Assembly: GCA_032433765.1 (NCBI GenBank) | Contig: JAVIAB010000051.1 | Location: forward strand, 47,790,486 to 47,854,485 | Source of the DNA: Megaustenia siamemsis | Taxonomy: Eukaryota > Mollusca > Gastropoda > Stylommatophora > Ariophantidae | Direction: 5' to 3' | Length of the DNA stretch: 64,000 nt | Part shown: in pieces, positions 22,690 to 33,110 of the stretch | Position numbering within the stretch: position 1 is the first letter of the stretch | How the letters are laid out: every line of letters begins with the position of its first letter | Notes under the pieces: generated by a model | The model's database searches: none | What the model was told of the DNA's origin: nothing | What the model saw: the letters and a program-made list of their open reading frames with translations, nothing else | Position numbers and translations under genes: made by a program

Positions 22690-22885
22690 AGTAACTTTCC
22701 TTGAATCAACCAAACTTATAACGCCGTCTAGTTTAAATATAGCCTGGTAAGAAATGAATAAAATTAACCAATCAGCGAGTGACTATGCCAACATCGACTG
22801 ATACCTGGATCAACCAATCAGAGAAGAGTATTAGTATAGGAGGCGGAGCAAAGAAATGACTGACAGGTGGATTAACCAATCAGAG
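22690..22885 (-). promoter_or_regulatory. Promoter-like block with three CCAAT boxes and a TATA-like motif (left arm)
   Basis: CCAAT boxes at 22768-22772, 22814-22818 and 22876-22880, each within the phrase AACCAATCAG. The TATA-like TTTAAATATA sits about 30 bp beyond the innermost box, on the side facing the minisatellite and polB remnant. Mirror copy at 28541-28700. Function is inferred from motif arrangement only. Confidence 0.5.
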
Positions 22886-23164
22886 AAGTGCGTTAGCCCA
22901 AGCGTAGGTAGTGGCTGTCGGGTCAGCAGTGGGGGAAAGAAAGGCGGGGTGGTGGATTACTTGAACTCGTTTTGACCCCTGAGGCAATTCCAGAAGAGTT
23001 CTATGACCTCATTTTGACAGCTGAAGGCTTTAATACCAATGTTTTCCACTTCAACGAACGACATACATCATTAAAGGTGATTACTTCAGCTCTTAGACTT
23101 TGGAGTTCCATATCTTTATCACTTGATTGAATGACAGACAACAGTAAAGATGATCATTTCGGGT

Positions 23165-24160
23165 AAGAAAACTTAGTTCCAAACCCTAAAATTTTGGTTC
23201 ATACTCACAAAGTTGAACTCAAAACCCTAAAAATTTAGTCCCAAAGTGATACTAGTTCACCTCAAAAGGCCTAAATGTTATATGCAAAGTCCAAAAGTTT
23301 GTCAAAAAGACAACCTAAACTCAGAATAGTTAGACACAAAGCCCAACAATTTATAGGCAAAGTCCAAAAAGTTACTCCAAAAGACAACTAATATAACACT
23401 TAAGCCCAAAATTTCGTCTCATAACCAAAAAGTTGAACTCAAAACTCTAAAAAACTTAGTCCCAAAGTGGTACTAGTTCACCACAAAAGGTGTAAATGTT
23501 ATATGCAAAGTCCAAAAGTTTGTCAAAAAAGACAACCTAAACTCAGAATAGTTAGACACAAAGCCCAACAATTTATAGGCAAAGTCCAAAAAGTTACTCC
23601 AAAAGACAACTAATATAACACTTAAGCCCAAAATTTCGTCTCATAACCAAAAAGTTGAACTCAATAAACTCTAAAAAACTTAGTCCCAAAGTGGTACTAG
23701 TTCACCACAAAAGGTGTAAATGTTATATTCAAATCCAAAAGTTTGTCAAAAAGACAACCCAAACTCAAAATAGTTAGACACGAAAGGTAAAAAAAAAGTA
23801 TATGCAAAGTCCAAAATGTTACTCCAAAAGACAACTAATATAACTCTTAAGCCCCAAATTTCGTCGCATAACCAGTTGAACTCAAAACCCTACAAAATTT
23901 AGACCGAAAGTCAAAATAGTTAGACACGAAAGACCAAATAGTTATATTCAAAGTCCAAAAGTTTGTCAAAAAGACAACCCAAACTCAAAAGTTTGTCAAA
24001 AAGACAACCCAAACTCAAAATAGTTAGACATGAAAGGTCAAAAAAAAGGTATACTCAAAGTCCAAAATGTTACTTCAAAAGACAACTAATATAACAACAA
24101 GCCCCAAAACTTCGTCTCATAACCAAAAAGTTGAACTCAAAACCCTAAAAAAGTGTCCAC
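23165..24160. repeat. ~222-bp tandem repeat array, left arm
   Basis: About four copies of an A-rich unit with phrases AAAAGTTGAACTCAAAA, CCCAAAGTGGTACTAGTTCA, GTCCAAAAGTTTGTCAAAAA and CCAAAAGACAACTAATATAA. A clear period of 222 bp is measured between 23421 and 23643; other copies carry deletions. No coding potential. Confidence 0.88.
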
Positions 24161-24516
24161 TTATCAACCAAAGTCTTTAATACAGCTGAGAAAACCCTAA
24201 TAAATAATTACAATTTACTAAAAATGTTGCCCTTGATGATAGTTGCGACTGTGTCTAAATCATTATTGAAAATATTCATAGAACTCTAGTAAAAACCAAA
24301 CACACTAAAACACCACATTGAAAGAATGAACTTAAAGTTCACGCCCCTGTCACAACTCTGCTAAGAAAAGTACTGCAAAGCATGAAAGTTATGTCCCCTG
24401 CTATAACTCTACTAAACGAAAGTATTACCAAACACGTAGGTTACACTCCTGCCATAACCCACTAAGAAAAACAAGATTTTGCTTAAAATACCACATTTAT
24501 GATTGTTACGCCCCTT
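24161..24516. other. Unique spacer in the left arm
   Basis: A-rich sequence between the 222-bp and 136-bp arrays, mirrored at about 26905-27260. No frame or signal recognised. Confidence 0.6.
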
Positions 24517-26017
24517 GTCCCTTTATGAGGGGACGCCCATGAAACTGTTACAAATAGTAAATTTAACCTAGTGGCATACCCCAGATGTTATATTAGACAT
24601 CCCCATAGCAAAAATTTACTTAAAAGTCACTTTTATGGTGGTTACGCCCCTTGGCCCTTTATGAGGGGACGCCCATGAAACTGTTAGAAATAGTAAATTT
24701 ACACTCTAGGGTTACTCCAAACTTTACATTAGACACCCCCATAGCAAAAATTTGCTTAAAAGTCACTTTTATGGTTGTTACTCCCCTTGAGCCTTTATGA
24801 GGGGACGCCCATGAAACTGTTAAAAATAGTAAATTTAACCTCTAGGCTTACCCCAAACTTTATAATAAGCATCCCCGTATCAAGAATTTACATAAAAACA
24901 ACTTTTGAAATTACTACCCCTGTACCCATTTTTGGCGGTTACGCCCATGAAACTGTTAAAAATAGTAAATTTAACATATAGACATACCCCAAACTTTATA
25001 TTAAGCATCCCCGTATCAAGAATTTACATAAAAACAACTTTTGAAATTACTACCCCTGTACCCATTTTTGGCGGTTACGCCCATGAAACTGTTAAAAATA
25101 GTAAATTTAACATATAGACATACCCCAAACTTTATATTAAGCATCCCCGTATCAAGAATTTACATAAAAACAACTTTTGAAATTACTACCCCTGTACCCA
25201 TTTTTGGCGGTTACGCCCATGAAACTGTTAAAAATAGTCAATTTAACATCTAGACATACCACAAACTTTATTTTAGTCATCCACATAGCAAAATTTTACT
25301 AAAAAACCACTTTTATGAGTGTTGCCCCCTTGATCATTTTTGGCGGTTACGCCCATGAAACTGTTACAAATAGTAAATTTAACACCTAGACATAGCCCAA
25401 ACTTTATATTAAGCATCCCCATATCAAGAATTTACATAAAAATCACTTTTGAAATTACTACCCCTGTACCCATTTTTGGCGGTTACGCCCATGAAACTGT
25501 TAAAAATAGTCAATTTAACATCTAGACATACCACAAACTTTATTTTAGTCATCCCCATATCAAGAATTTACATAAAAATCACTTTTGAAATTACTACCCC
25601 TGTACCCATTTTTGGCGGTTACGCCCATGAAATCGATAAAAAATTGAAATTTAACACCTAGACATACCCCAAACTTTATAATAAACATCCCCGTATCAAG
25701 AATTTACATAAAAACAACTTTTGAAATTACTACCCCAGTACCCATTTTTGGCGGTTACGCCCATGAAACTGTTAAAAATAGTCAATATAACATCTAGACA
25801 TACCCCAAACTTCATTTTAGTCATCCCTGTATCAAGAATTTACATAAAAACAACTTTTGAAATTACTACCCCTGTACCCATTTTTGGCGGTTACGCCCAT
25901 GAAACTGTTAAAAATAGTCAATATAACACCTAGACATATCCCAAACTTTATATTAAGCATCCCCATATCAAGAAGTTACATAAAAACAACTTTTGAAATT
26001 ACTACCCCTGTACCCAT
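24517..26017. repeat. 136-bp tandem repeat array, left and central part (about 11 units)
   Basis: Units share ACGCCCATGAAACTGTTA, AAATAGTAAATTTAACAT, CATCCCCGTATCAAGAATTT and TTTTGGCGG. Neighbouring copies at about 24870-25142 are almost exact. Repeated short open frames across it (MKLLPLYPFLAVTPMKLLKI...) are by-products of the period and are not genes. The part 25546-26017 has no partner in the right arm. Confidence 0.92.
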
Positions 26018-26905
26018 AAATAAAGTTTGTGGTATGTCTAGATGTTAAATTGACTATTTTTAACAGTTTCATGGGCGTAACCGCCAAAAATGGGTACAGG
26101 GGTAGTAATTTCAAAAGTGATTTTTATGTAAATTCTTGATATGGGGATGCTTAATATAAAGTTTGGGCTATGTCTAGGTGTTAAATTTACTATTTGTAAC
26201 AGTTTCATGGGCGTAACCGCCAAAAATGATCAAGGGGGCAACACTCATAAAAGTGGTTTTTTAGTAAAATTTTGCTATGTGGATGACTAAAATAAAGTTT
26301 GTGGTATGTCTAGATGTTAAATTGACTATTTTTAACAGTTTCATGGGCGTAACCGCCAAAAATGGGTACAGGGGTAGTAATTTCAAAAGTTGTTTTTATG
26401 TAAATTCTTGATACGGGGATGCTTAATATAAAGTTTGGGGTATGTCTATATGTTAAATTTACTATTTTTAACAGTTTCATGGGCGTAACCGCCAAAAATG
26501 GGTACAGGGGTAGTAATTTCAAAAGTTGTTTTTATGTAAATTCTTGATACGGGGATGCTAAATATAAAGTTTGGGGTAAGCCTAGAGGTTAAATTTACTA
26601 TTTTTAACAGTTTCATGGGCGTCCCCTCATAAAGGCTCAAGGGGAGTAACAACCATAAAAGTGACTTTTAAGCAAATTTTTGCTATGGGGGTGTCTAATG
26701 TAAAGTTTGGAGTAACCCTAGAGTGTAAATTTACTATTTCTAACAGTTTCATGGGCGTCCCCTCATAAAGGGCCAAGGGGCGTAACCACCATAAAAGTGA
26801 CTTTTAAGTAAATTTTTGCTATGGGGATGTCTAATATAACATCTGGGGTATGCCACTAGGTTAAATTTACTATTTGTAACAGTTTCATGGGCGTCCCCTC
26901 ATAAA
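26018..26905. repeat. 136-bp tandem repeat array, inverted part in the right arm
   Basis: Reverse complement of the array at 24517-25545, one 136-bp unit shorter. Orientation switches at 26017/26018, where CCCAT of one unit joins AAATAAAGTTTGTGG of an inverted unit. Confidence 0.92.
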
Positions 26906-27259
26906 GGGACAAGGGGCGTAACAATCATAAATGTGGTATTTTAAGCAAAATCTTGTTTTTCTTAGTGGGTTATGGCAGGAGTGTAACCTACGTGTTTGGT
27001 AATACTTTCGTTTAGTAGAGTTATAGCAGGGGACATAACTTTCATGCTTCGCAGTACTTTTCTTAGCAGAGTTGTGACAGGGGCGTGAACTTTAAGTTCA
27101 TTCTTTCAATGTGGTGTTTTAGTGTGTTTGGTTTTTACTAGAGTTCTATGAATATTTTCAATAATGATTTAGACACAGTCGCAACTATCATCAAGGGCAA
27201 CATTTTTAGTAAATTGTAATTATTTATTAGGGTTTTCTCAGCTGTATTAAAGACTTTGG

Positions 27260-28235
27260 TTGATAAGTGGACACTTTTTTAGGGTTTTGAGTTCAACTTT
27301 TTGGTTATGAGACGAAGTTTTGGGGCTTGTTGTTATATTAGTTGTCTTTTGAAGTAACATTTTGGACTTTGAGTATACCTTTTTTTTGACCTTTCATGTC
27401 TAACTATTTTGAGTTTGGGTTGTCTTTTTGACAAACTTTTGAGTTTGGGTTGTCTTTTTGACAAACTTTTGGACTTTGAATATAACTATTTGGTCTTTCG
27501 TGTCTAACTATTTTGACTTTCGGTCTAAATTTTGTAGGGTTTTGAGTTCAACTGGTTATGCGACGAAATTTGGGGCTTAAGAGTTATATTAGTTGTCTTT
27601 TGGAGTAACATTTTGGACTTTGCATATACTTTTTTTTTACCTTTCGTGTCTAACTATTTTGAGTTTGGGTTGTCTTTTTGACAAACTTTTGGATTTGAAT
27701 ATAACATTTACACCTTTTCTGGTGAACTAGTACCACTTTGGGACTAAGTTTTTTAGAGTTTATTGAGTTCAACTTTTTGGTTATGAGACGAAATTTTGGG
27801 CTTAAGTGTTATATTAGTTGTCTTTTGGAGTAACTTTTTGGACTTTGCCTATAAATTGTTGGGCTTTGTGTCTAACTATTCTGAGTTTAGGTTGTCTTTT
27901 TGACAAACTTTTGGACTTTGCATATAACATTTACACCTTTTGTGGTGAACTAGTACCACTTTGGGACTAAGTTTTTTAGAGTTTTGAGTTCAACTTTTTG
28001 GTTATGAGACGAAATTTTGGGCTTAAGTGTTATATTAGTTGTCTTTTGGAGTAACTTTTTGGACTTTGCCTATAAATTGTTGGGCTTTGTGTCTAACTAT
28101 TCTGAGTTTAGGTTGTCTTTTTGACAAACTTTTGGACTTTGCATATAACATTTAGGCCTTTTGAGGTGAACTAGTATCACTTTGGGACTAAATTTTTAGG
28201 GTTTTGAGTTCAACTTTGTGAGTATGAACCAAAAT
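27260..28235. repeat. ~222-bp tandem repeat array, right arm
   Basis: Mirror of 23165-24160 with the same unit order and the same internal deletions, showing that the array was already in this state when the arms were duplicated or has been homogenised since. Confidence 0.88.
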
Positions 28236-28540
28236 TTTAGGGTTTGGAACTAAGTTTTCTTACCCGAAATGATCATCTTTACTGTTGTCTGTCATTCAAT
28301 CAAGTGATAAAGATATGGAACTCCAAAGTCTAAGAGCTGAAGTAATCACCTTTAATGATGTATGTCGTTCGTTGAAGTGGAAAACATTGGTATTAAAGCC
28401 TTCAGCTGTCAAAATGAGGTCATAGAACTCTTCTGGAATTGCCTCAGGGGTCAAAACGAGTTCAAGTAATCCACCACCCCGCCTTTCTTTCCCCCACTGC
28501 TGACCCGACAGCCACTACCTACGCTTGGGCTAACGCACTT

Positions 28541-28735
28541 CTCTGATTGGTTAATCCACCTGTCAGTCATTTCTTTGCTCCGCCTCCTATACTAATACTC
28601 TTCTCTGATTGGTTGATCCAGGTATCAGTCGATGTTGGCATAGTCACTCGCTGATTGGTTAATTTATTCATTTCTTACCAGGCTATATTTAAACTAGACG
28701 GCGTTATAAGTTTGGTTGATTCAAGGAAAGTTACT
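28541..28735 (+). promoter_or_regulatory. Promoter-like block with three inverted CCAAT boxes and a TATA-like motif (right arm)
   Basis: ATTGG at 28546-28550, 28608-28612 and 28654-28658, each in CTGATTGGTT; TATATTTAAA at 28684-28693. Box-to-TATA spacing of about 30-140 bp is reasonable for an RNA polymerase II promoter pointing right, toward the polB remnant and AATAAA signals. A fourth ATTGG is at 28978-28982, at the edge of the minisatellite. Confidence 0.5.
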
Positions 28736-28748
28736 GTTCAGTCTAGCG

Positions 28749-28893
28749 GAGACTATATTTTGCACCGTAAGTTGACTTGTTTTCTCTTAAAGTATGTTAA
28801 GGGTTATCGATAATAGGTTATATTCAGTGTAGATGATTGAGACTATATTTTATACTGTAAGTTTGAATGTTTTCTCTTAAAGTATGGTAAGAC
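28749..28893 (+). repeat. ~55-bp direct repeat downstream of the promoter-like block
   Basis: GAGACTATATTTT begins copies at 28749 and 28839; both continue through TAAGTT and TTTTCTCTTAAAGTATG. The left-arm mirror is at about 22530-22676. Possibly a duplicated transcript leader; no function assigned. Confidence 0.7.
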
Positions 28894-28994
28894 TTAACGC
28901 TAACACGTTATTCAACTGTATTGATGTAAAGTAGTTAAGATAAGTAATGTTGAATGTAATGTTCCTTCATTTTTCTTATTGGTTGATTAAAGTA

Positions 28995-30178
28995 TGATAT
29001 ACCAGACAACCGTCATACAGCCCTCATGCCACACTAGGCGACCGGTATACAGCCCTCATGTCACACTAGACGCCCGGCATACAGCCTTATATCACACTAG
29101 ATGACCTCCATACACCCCACATACCACACCAGATGACCTCCATACACCCCTCACGACACAGTAGACGACCTCCATACACCCCTCACGATACACTAAACGA
29201 CCTACATACACCCATCATGACACACTAGACGCCCTCTATACACCCAATATGACACACTAGACGACCTCCATACAACCATCATACCCCACTAGACGACCTC
29301 CGTACACCCATCACGACATACTAGCCGACCTCCATGTACCCATCATGGCACACTAGACGACCCCTATACAACCATCATGACACACTAGACGACCCCTATA
29401 CAACCATCATGACACACTAGACGACCTCTATACACCCAATATGACACACTAGACGACCTCCATACAACCATCATACCCCACTAGACGACCTCCGTACACC
29501 CATCACGACATACTAGCCGACCTCCATGTACCCATCATGGCACACTAGACGACCCCTATACAACCATCATGACACACTAGACGACCCCTATACAACCATC
29601 ATGACACACTAGACGACCTCCGTACACCCATCACGACATACTAGCCGACCTCCATGTACCCATCATGGCACACTAGACGACCCCTATACAACCATCATGA
29701 CACACTAGACGACCCCTATACAACCATCATGACACACTAGACGACCTCCGTACACCCATCACGACATACTAGCCGACCTCCATTGACCCATCACGGCACA
29801 CTAGACGACCCCTATACAACCATCATGACACACTAGACGATCCCTATACAACCATCATGACACACTAGACGCCCTCTATACACCCAATATGACACACTAG
29901 ACGACCTCCGTACACCCATCACGGCACACTAGACGACCCCTATACAACCATCATGACACACTAGACGACCCCTATACACCCAATATGACACACTAGACGA
30001 CCCCTATACAACCATCATGACACACTAAACGCCCTCTATACACCCAATATGACACACTAGACGACCTCCGTACACCCATCACGACATACTAGCCGACCCC
30101 TATACAGCCCTTATTACACACTAGGCGACCTCCATACACCCATCACGACATACTAGCCGACCTCCATACAACCATCAC
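28995..30178 (+). repeat. 32-bp minisatellite, right arm (about 37 copies)
   Basis: Unit GACACACTAGACGACCTCCA TACACCCATCAC with variants, mirror of 21215-22435 but one unit shorter. Ends directly at the first codon of the polB-like remnant. Confidence 0.93.
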
Positions 30179-30502
30179 GGTGTTAAAGCATACACCAAAC
30201 CTTTTAAACTAGAGTACGAAGGGACAGCTCTTGTTAGCTTATGTAGTAAGACGTACCATTGTAGTGGGGATTATGATAAAATCAGTTGTAAAGGGCTAAG
30301 CAAGCAACACAACAAATTAGATAAAGATATGTTTTTAGAGGTTCTCGCCACGCAAAAGGCTAAAGGTGGGAAAAATGTAGGTTTCAAAGTCTTAAATAAT
30401 TCCATATTTTCCTACAGTCAAACAAGAAATGCTCTTTCCTATTTCTATATAAAAAGAAAGGTAGCTGATGATAATGTCTCGTCTACACCTCTAGATATTT
30501 AA
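30179..30502 (+). pseudogene. Polinton-type DNA polymerase B, C-terminal remnant (right arm)
   Basis: Mirror twin of 20891-21214; 107 open codons ending TAA at 30500-30502, same motifs in the same order. The frame has no start codon until an internal ATG, so as it stands it is a fragment unless translated through upstream repeat sequence (the 32-bp unit is not a multiple of three, which makes a long open frame through the array unlikely). Transcription from the block at 28541 would cross it and reach the AATAAA signals at 30702. Confidence 0.72.
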
Positions 30503-30701
30503 CTCTTTACACTACCAGTTTAGACTACCCAGCAATCTCTAACAGTTTCACCCCGTATGATTCATCGACGCCACATAGCTAAGCAGAGACCCAACTACAT
30601 AGCTATAAATAAATGCTATCCTTGTACTATATATTTACTCAATGTACTGAGTATTTTGTAATGTTATATAATATCAATGTATGTTATACACCTATTGAGA
30701 T

Positions 30702-30715
30702 AATAAAAGAATAAA
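30702..30715 (+). terminator. Paired polyadenylation signals, right arm
   Basis: AATAAA at 30702-30707 and 30710-30715, 200 bp after the polB-like stop codon. Mirror of 20678-20691. Confidence 0.5.
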
Positions 30716-30900
30716 ATATATCTTTGTCTTCTGTTTTATATTGATTGTTTTTCATTGATGTTGTATAATCTACTAACCTATCACTAACGATCAAGTACAT
30801 AAAGAACTCCAAAGTCAGCACACACCAAACATAAACAGGTCACTTCCAGGGTCACTGGGACCAGCGGTCACGGTTAACTCCCCCTGCGCCTACAGTACAT

Positions 30901-30919
30901 TAGGCGCGCCGCGCGCCTA
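30901..30919. repeat. GC-rich 9-bp-arm hairpin near the right terminus
   Basis: Exact mirror of 20474-20492, 60 bp inside the right tip. Confidence 0.8.
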
Positions 30920-30979
30920 CTATATATCTTTGTTAATTTACGGGCCAAATGCTAAGCAAATGGACCCTTGTATACTACT

Positions 30980-30985
30980 CACGTC
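30980..30985. repeat. Target-site duplication CACGTC, right copy
   Basis: See 20408-20413. In the frame of the split LINE these six bases code for the same two residues (HV) on each side, so the pre-insertion reading frame is unambiguous. Confidence 0.88.
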
Positions 30986-32240
30986 GACCATGTGATAACA
31001 AAATCCCGCAAAGGATTAGCCGCCTTGAAGGTCATGGCAGCTGCCAACATCGAGCAGAGGCTACTTATTCTTCTGTTCCAGGGATTAGTCCTCGCACCAA
31101 TCGAGTATGCCCTGGCCATTCTTACTGTCAGTACGACTCAAATTGATAGGCTGGAGAAAATACAAAATGAAGCCATGCGCATTATTCTGGGATGTACGAG
31201 GGACACTCCCTGTGTAGCAATAAGGTATCTTCTTGACTTTCCAACCATGGATGACAGAATTAAGATCTGGAGAGCACGAGCATACCTGAAGATTAGTACA
31301 GATACAGAGCATCCATTGCACCACGTGCTCAACACAGAGAAAGGTACCAGGCTAAAAAGAGGCAAATCATGGGTGGGCCGGGCAGAAGATTTCATCAAAC
31401 AGGTCTGTGGGCTTACCAATATCAGCGTTGGTGAGGAGTGGATACCGGTGCCTACGTCATTCAAGGGAACTTTCTCATGTATTGTCACACTCGACAGGAA
31501 AAGTAGGGAACAGAACCCGGTCGTGGTCATCTGCGATAATACCGATGAGAAAGATGCAGTCATCTATACAGACGGATCTGTAAGACGACACGAAAGAAGT
31601 GCATGGGCATTTACAGCATGCTCAGCAGGCAGAATAGCCAAGGAAGACAGTGGTGCATACGCCATGACCACGAGTAGCATGACAATGGAGGTGATGGCAG
31701 TGACCAAGGCATTCAAATGGTTAGAGTCACAAGACTACATCCACGCATGTATACTGAGTGATTCGATGAGCATGCTAAAAAAAGTGGAGGCGGGCTATGT
31801 ACGCATGCAATGGGTAGAGTCGTTGCAGAAATCCATAATACGTAAGGTCACCTTTGTCTATGTCCCTGGACATGCGGGAGTACGGGGAAATGAGAGAGCG
31901 GACAGGTTGGCTAGCTGCGCTGTCGTTGAGGACGGGCAACCGATGGATCGGGCGGACATCATCAATGCCCTTCGAGATGTTGGAAGAGCACAGGACTTCG
32001 ACAAACACAGATCAACGTCACTTCTTCGGATGATGGAAATGGGAGTTAAGATGGGCACAGCCAGAAATGAGAAACTTGGTGGCCGTGTAAGAAGACTTAT
32101 CAACCAACATAGAACTGGAGTCGTCAGTCGATTGACACTGAGGGAATTGCTGAGGAGGGGATCTGAGCACCTATGGACATGTTCGGAGTGCAATGATGAT
32201 GACCCGCAAATAACTCAATAACTCAATAACTCAATAACCT
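30980..32240 (+). pseudogene. Right part of the split LINE: RT thumb, connection and RNase H
   Basis: Open from the insertion point to the stop at 32219-32221. Contents in order: RT C-terminal thumb (ITKSRKGLAALKVMAAANIE), connection (RIILGCTRDTPCVAIRYLL), then RNase H with IYTDGSVRRHERSAWAF (catalytic D near 31571), TSSMTMEVMAV (E), ILSDSMSMLKK (D) and VPGHAGVRGNERADRLA, ending HLWTCSECNDDDP with a cysteine pair. All four RNase H acidic/His blocks are present. The tail is a short 9-bp repeat of CTCAATAAC (32212-32237). It belongs to the RNase H-bearing I/Jockey superfamily. It is well preserved, so the palindrome landed in a young copy; the N-terminal RT and endonuclease are lost by 5' truncation at about 20339. 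Confidence 0.88.
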
Positions 32241-32439
32241 GCACTCGGCTGGCACGGACGGTTGAACGGGTATTGGAATGCCCCAAAAATACTGATTCCA
32301 TGATTAGAATAGAATAGCATTCCTTCAGGACACGTGTATTTCACTGTAAAACCTTTAATGCTCTTGTAATGTAATATTGTCCAGTAGGTTGTCACCAGCC
32401 CGGCTTGTTTCTGATGTTCATACAAAGAGGATTTATGCT

Positions 32440-33110
32440 TGACACGATCGAAACAAACAGGATCTGCTTTCTTCCGATTCGCCAGGTCCCATTGCCAACA
32501 GAGTGCAGTGCATTATTTGTTGTCGTCATCACACTGGACAGAGAATCCTCTGGTCGTGTAGGCAGAATTGCAGGCATTGATTTTCAAGAACTCTTCTGAT
32601 AGTTACGCAGTCTTTTACGCAGACGGTTCTCTTTTTCGACACATACGGAACTCTGCATGTTTAGAGAGATCACAACTGGCTTTGCTCGACGGCAGTGGTT
32701 AGAGCCTCTAGGGAAGTCTATTCTAACAAGTGTCTGTTTCATTTTCGTGCCAGGTCATGCGGGTGTTTGAAGTAATGAACGGGTTGACAGCCTAGTCCGT
32801 TTGGCTGATGTTGAGTGTGGAAGGGAAATGGACCTCTCTAACATTCTGAATTCCCTCAGGGACGCAGGACGAAAAAAAATTACTGAAAAATGAGCCAGAA
32901 TCGGTAACCGAGATCAAGCTTCACGAATGTCAAAGTGGGAGATGCCAGCCGAGAGCGCTACTTTGGAATCCAAAGTATACATGTCAACCAGCACAACATC
33001 GGTTTCGTCAGTCGCTACAAGTTGATGGATATTCTTCGGAAGAAATCTGAGCACTTAAGGACTTCCCTGATACGCAATGAGGATGACTTGTCGTCTAAAC
33101 TAAACTAACA
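32440..33110 (+). pseudogene. Second, decayed copy of the same LINE family (RNase H end)
   Basis: Shifted frames read ALFVVVITLDRESS (compare CIVTLDRKSRE in the preceding copy), YADGSLFRHIRNSA, FIFVPGHAGV, stop, SNERVDSLV, DLSNILNSLRDAGR and a decayed C-terminus to about 33105. Internal deletion removed the middle of RNase H. It lies in tandem, same strand, about 200 bp after the younger copy. Confidence 0.8.

Larger units (their letters stand above)
20414..25545 (+). repeat. Left arm of the palindrome (5132 bp)
   Basis: Pairs with 26018-30979 read in reverse. Tip to 21214 pairs with a constant coordinate sum of 51393; after the 32-bp minisatellite the sum becomes 51425 (one extra unit on this side), then 51427 after two single-base indels, then 51563 after the 136-bp array (one extra unit). 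Mismatches outside these are rare by eye (for example near 20781, 22408 and 24388). Confidence 0.93.
20414..30979. mobile_element. Giant palindromic Polinton/Maverick-derived element, non-autonomous
   Basis: 10,566 bp. Seen directly: the left and right halves are reverse complements over about 5 kb; the termini are AGTAGTATACAAGGGTCC and its complement; CACGTC duplicates flank it; and it interrupts a LINE frame cleanly. Each arm carries a polB-like C-terminal remnant pointing outward. Known of the family: Polintons are 15-20 kb, start with AG, make 6-bp duplications, have inverted termini of up to about 1 kb, and encode a protein-primed polymerase B near one end and an integrase near the other. 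Here integrase, capsid, protease and packaging ATPase are absent and both ends are the polB end. Inference: inverted duplication of one end, as fold-back replication of a linear protein-primed genome could generate, then integration in trans. Confidence 0.82.
26018..30979 (-). repeat. Right arm of the palindrome (4962 bp)
   Basis: Reverse complement of 20414-25545 and 170 bp shorter, accounted for by one 136-bp unit, one 32-bp unit and two single-base indels. Carries the same ordered blocks as the left arm. Confidence 0.93.

Noticed and set aside
24775..26652. Series of 60-70-codon frames of MKLLPLYPFLAVTPMKLLK type on both strands
   Set aside because: They recur with the 136-bp repeat and stop at its phase changes; by-products of the array.
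21215..30178. CRISPR-like array (regular 32-bp periodicity)
   Set aside because: Units are contiguous variants without unique spacers, in a eukaryotic retroelement-rich setting.
20414..30979. The palindrome as an assembly fold-back artefact
   Set aside because: Both outer flanks are the two halves of one LINE with a precise 6-bp duplication, the arms differ in repeat number, and the centre is asymmetric; an artefact would give identical arms and duplicated flanks.
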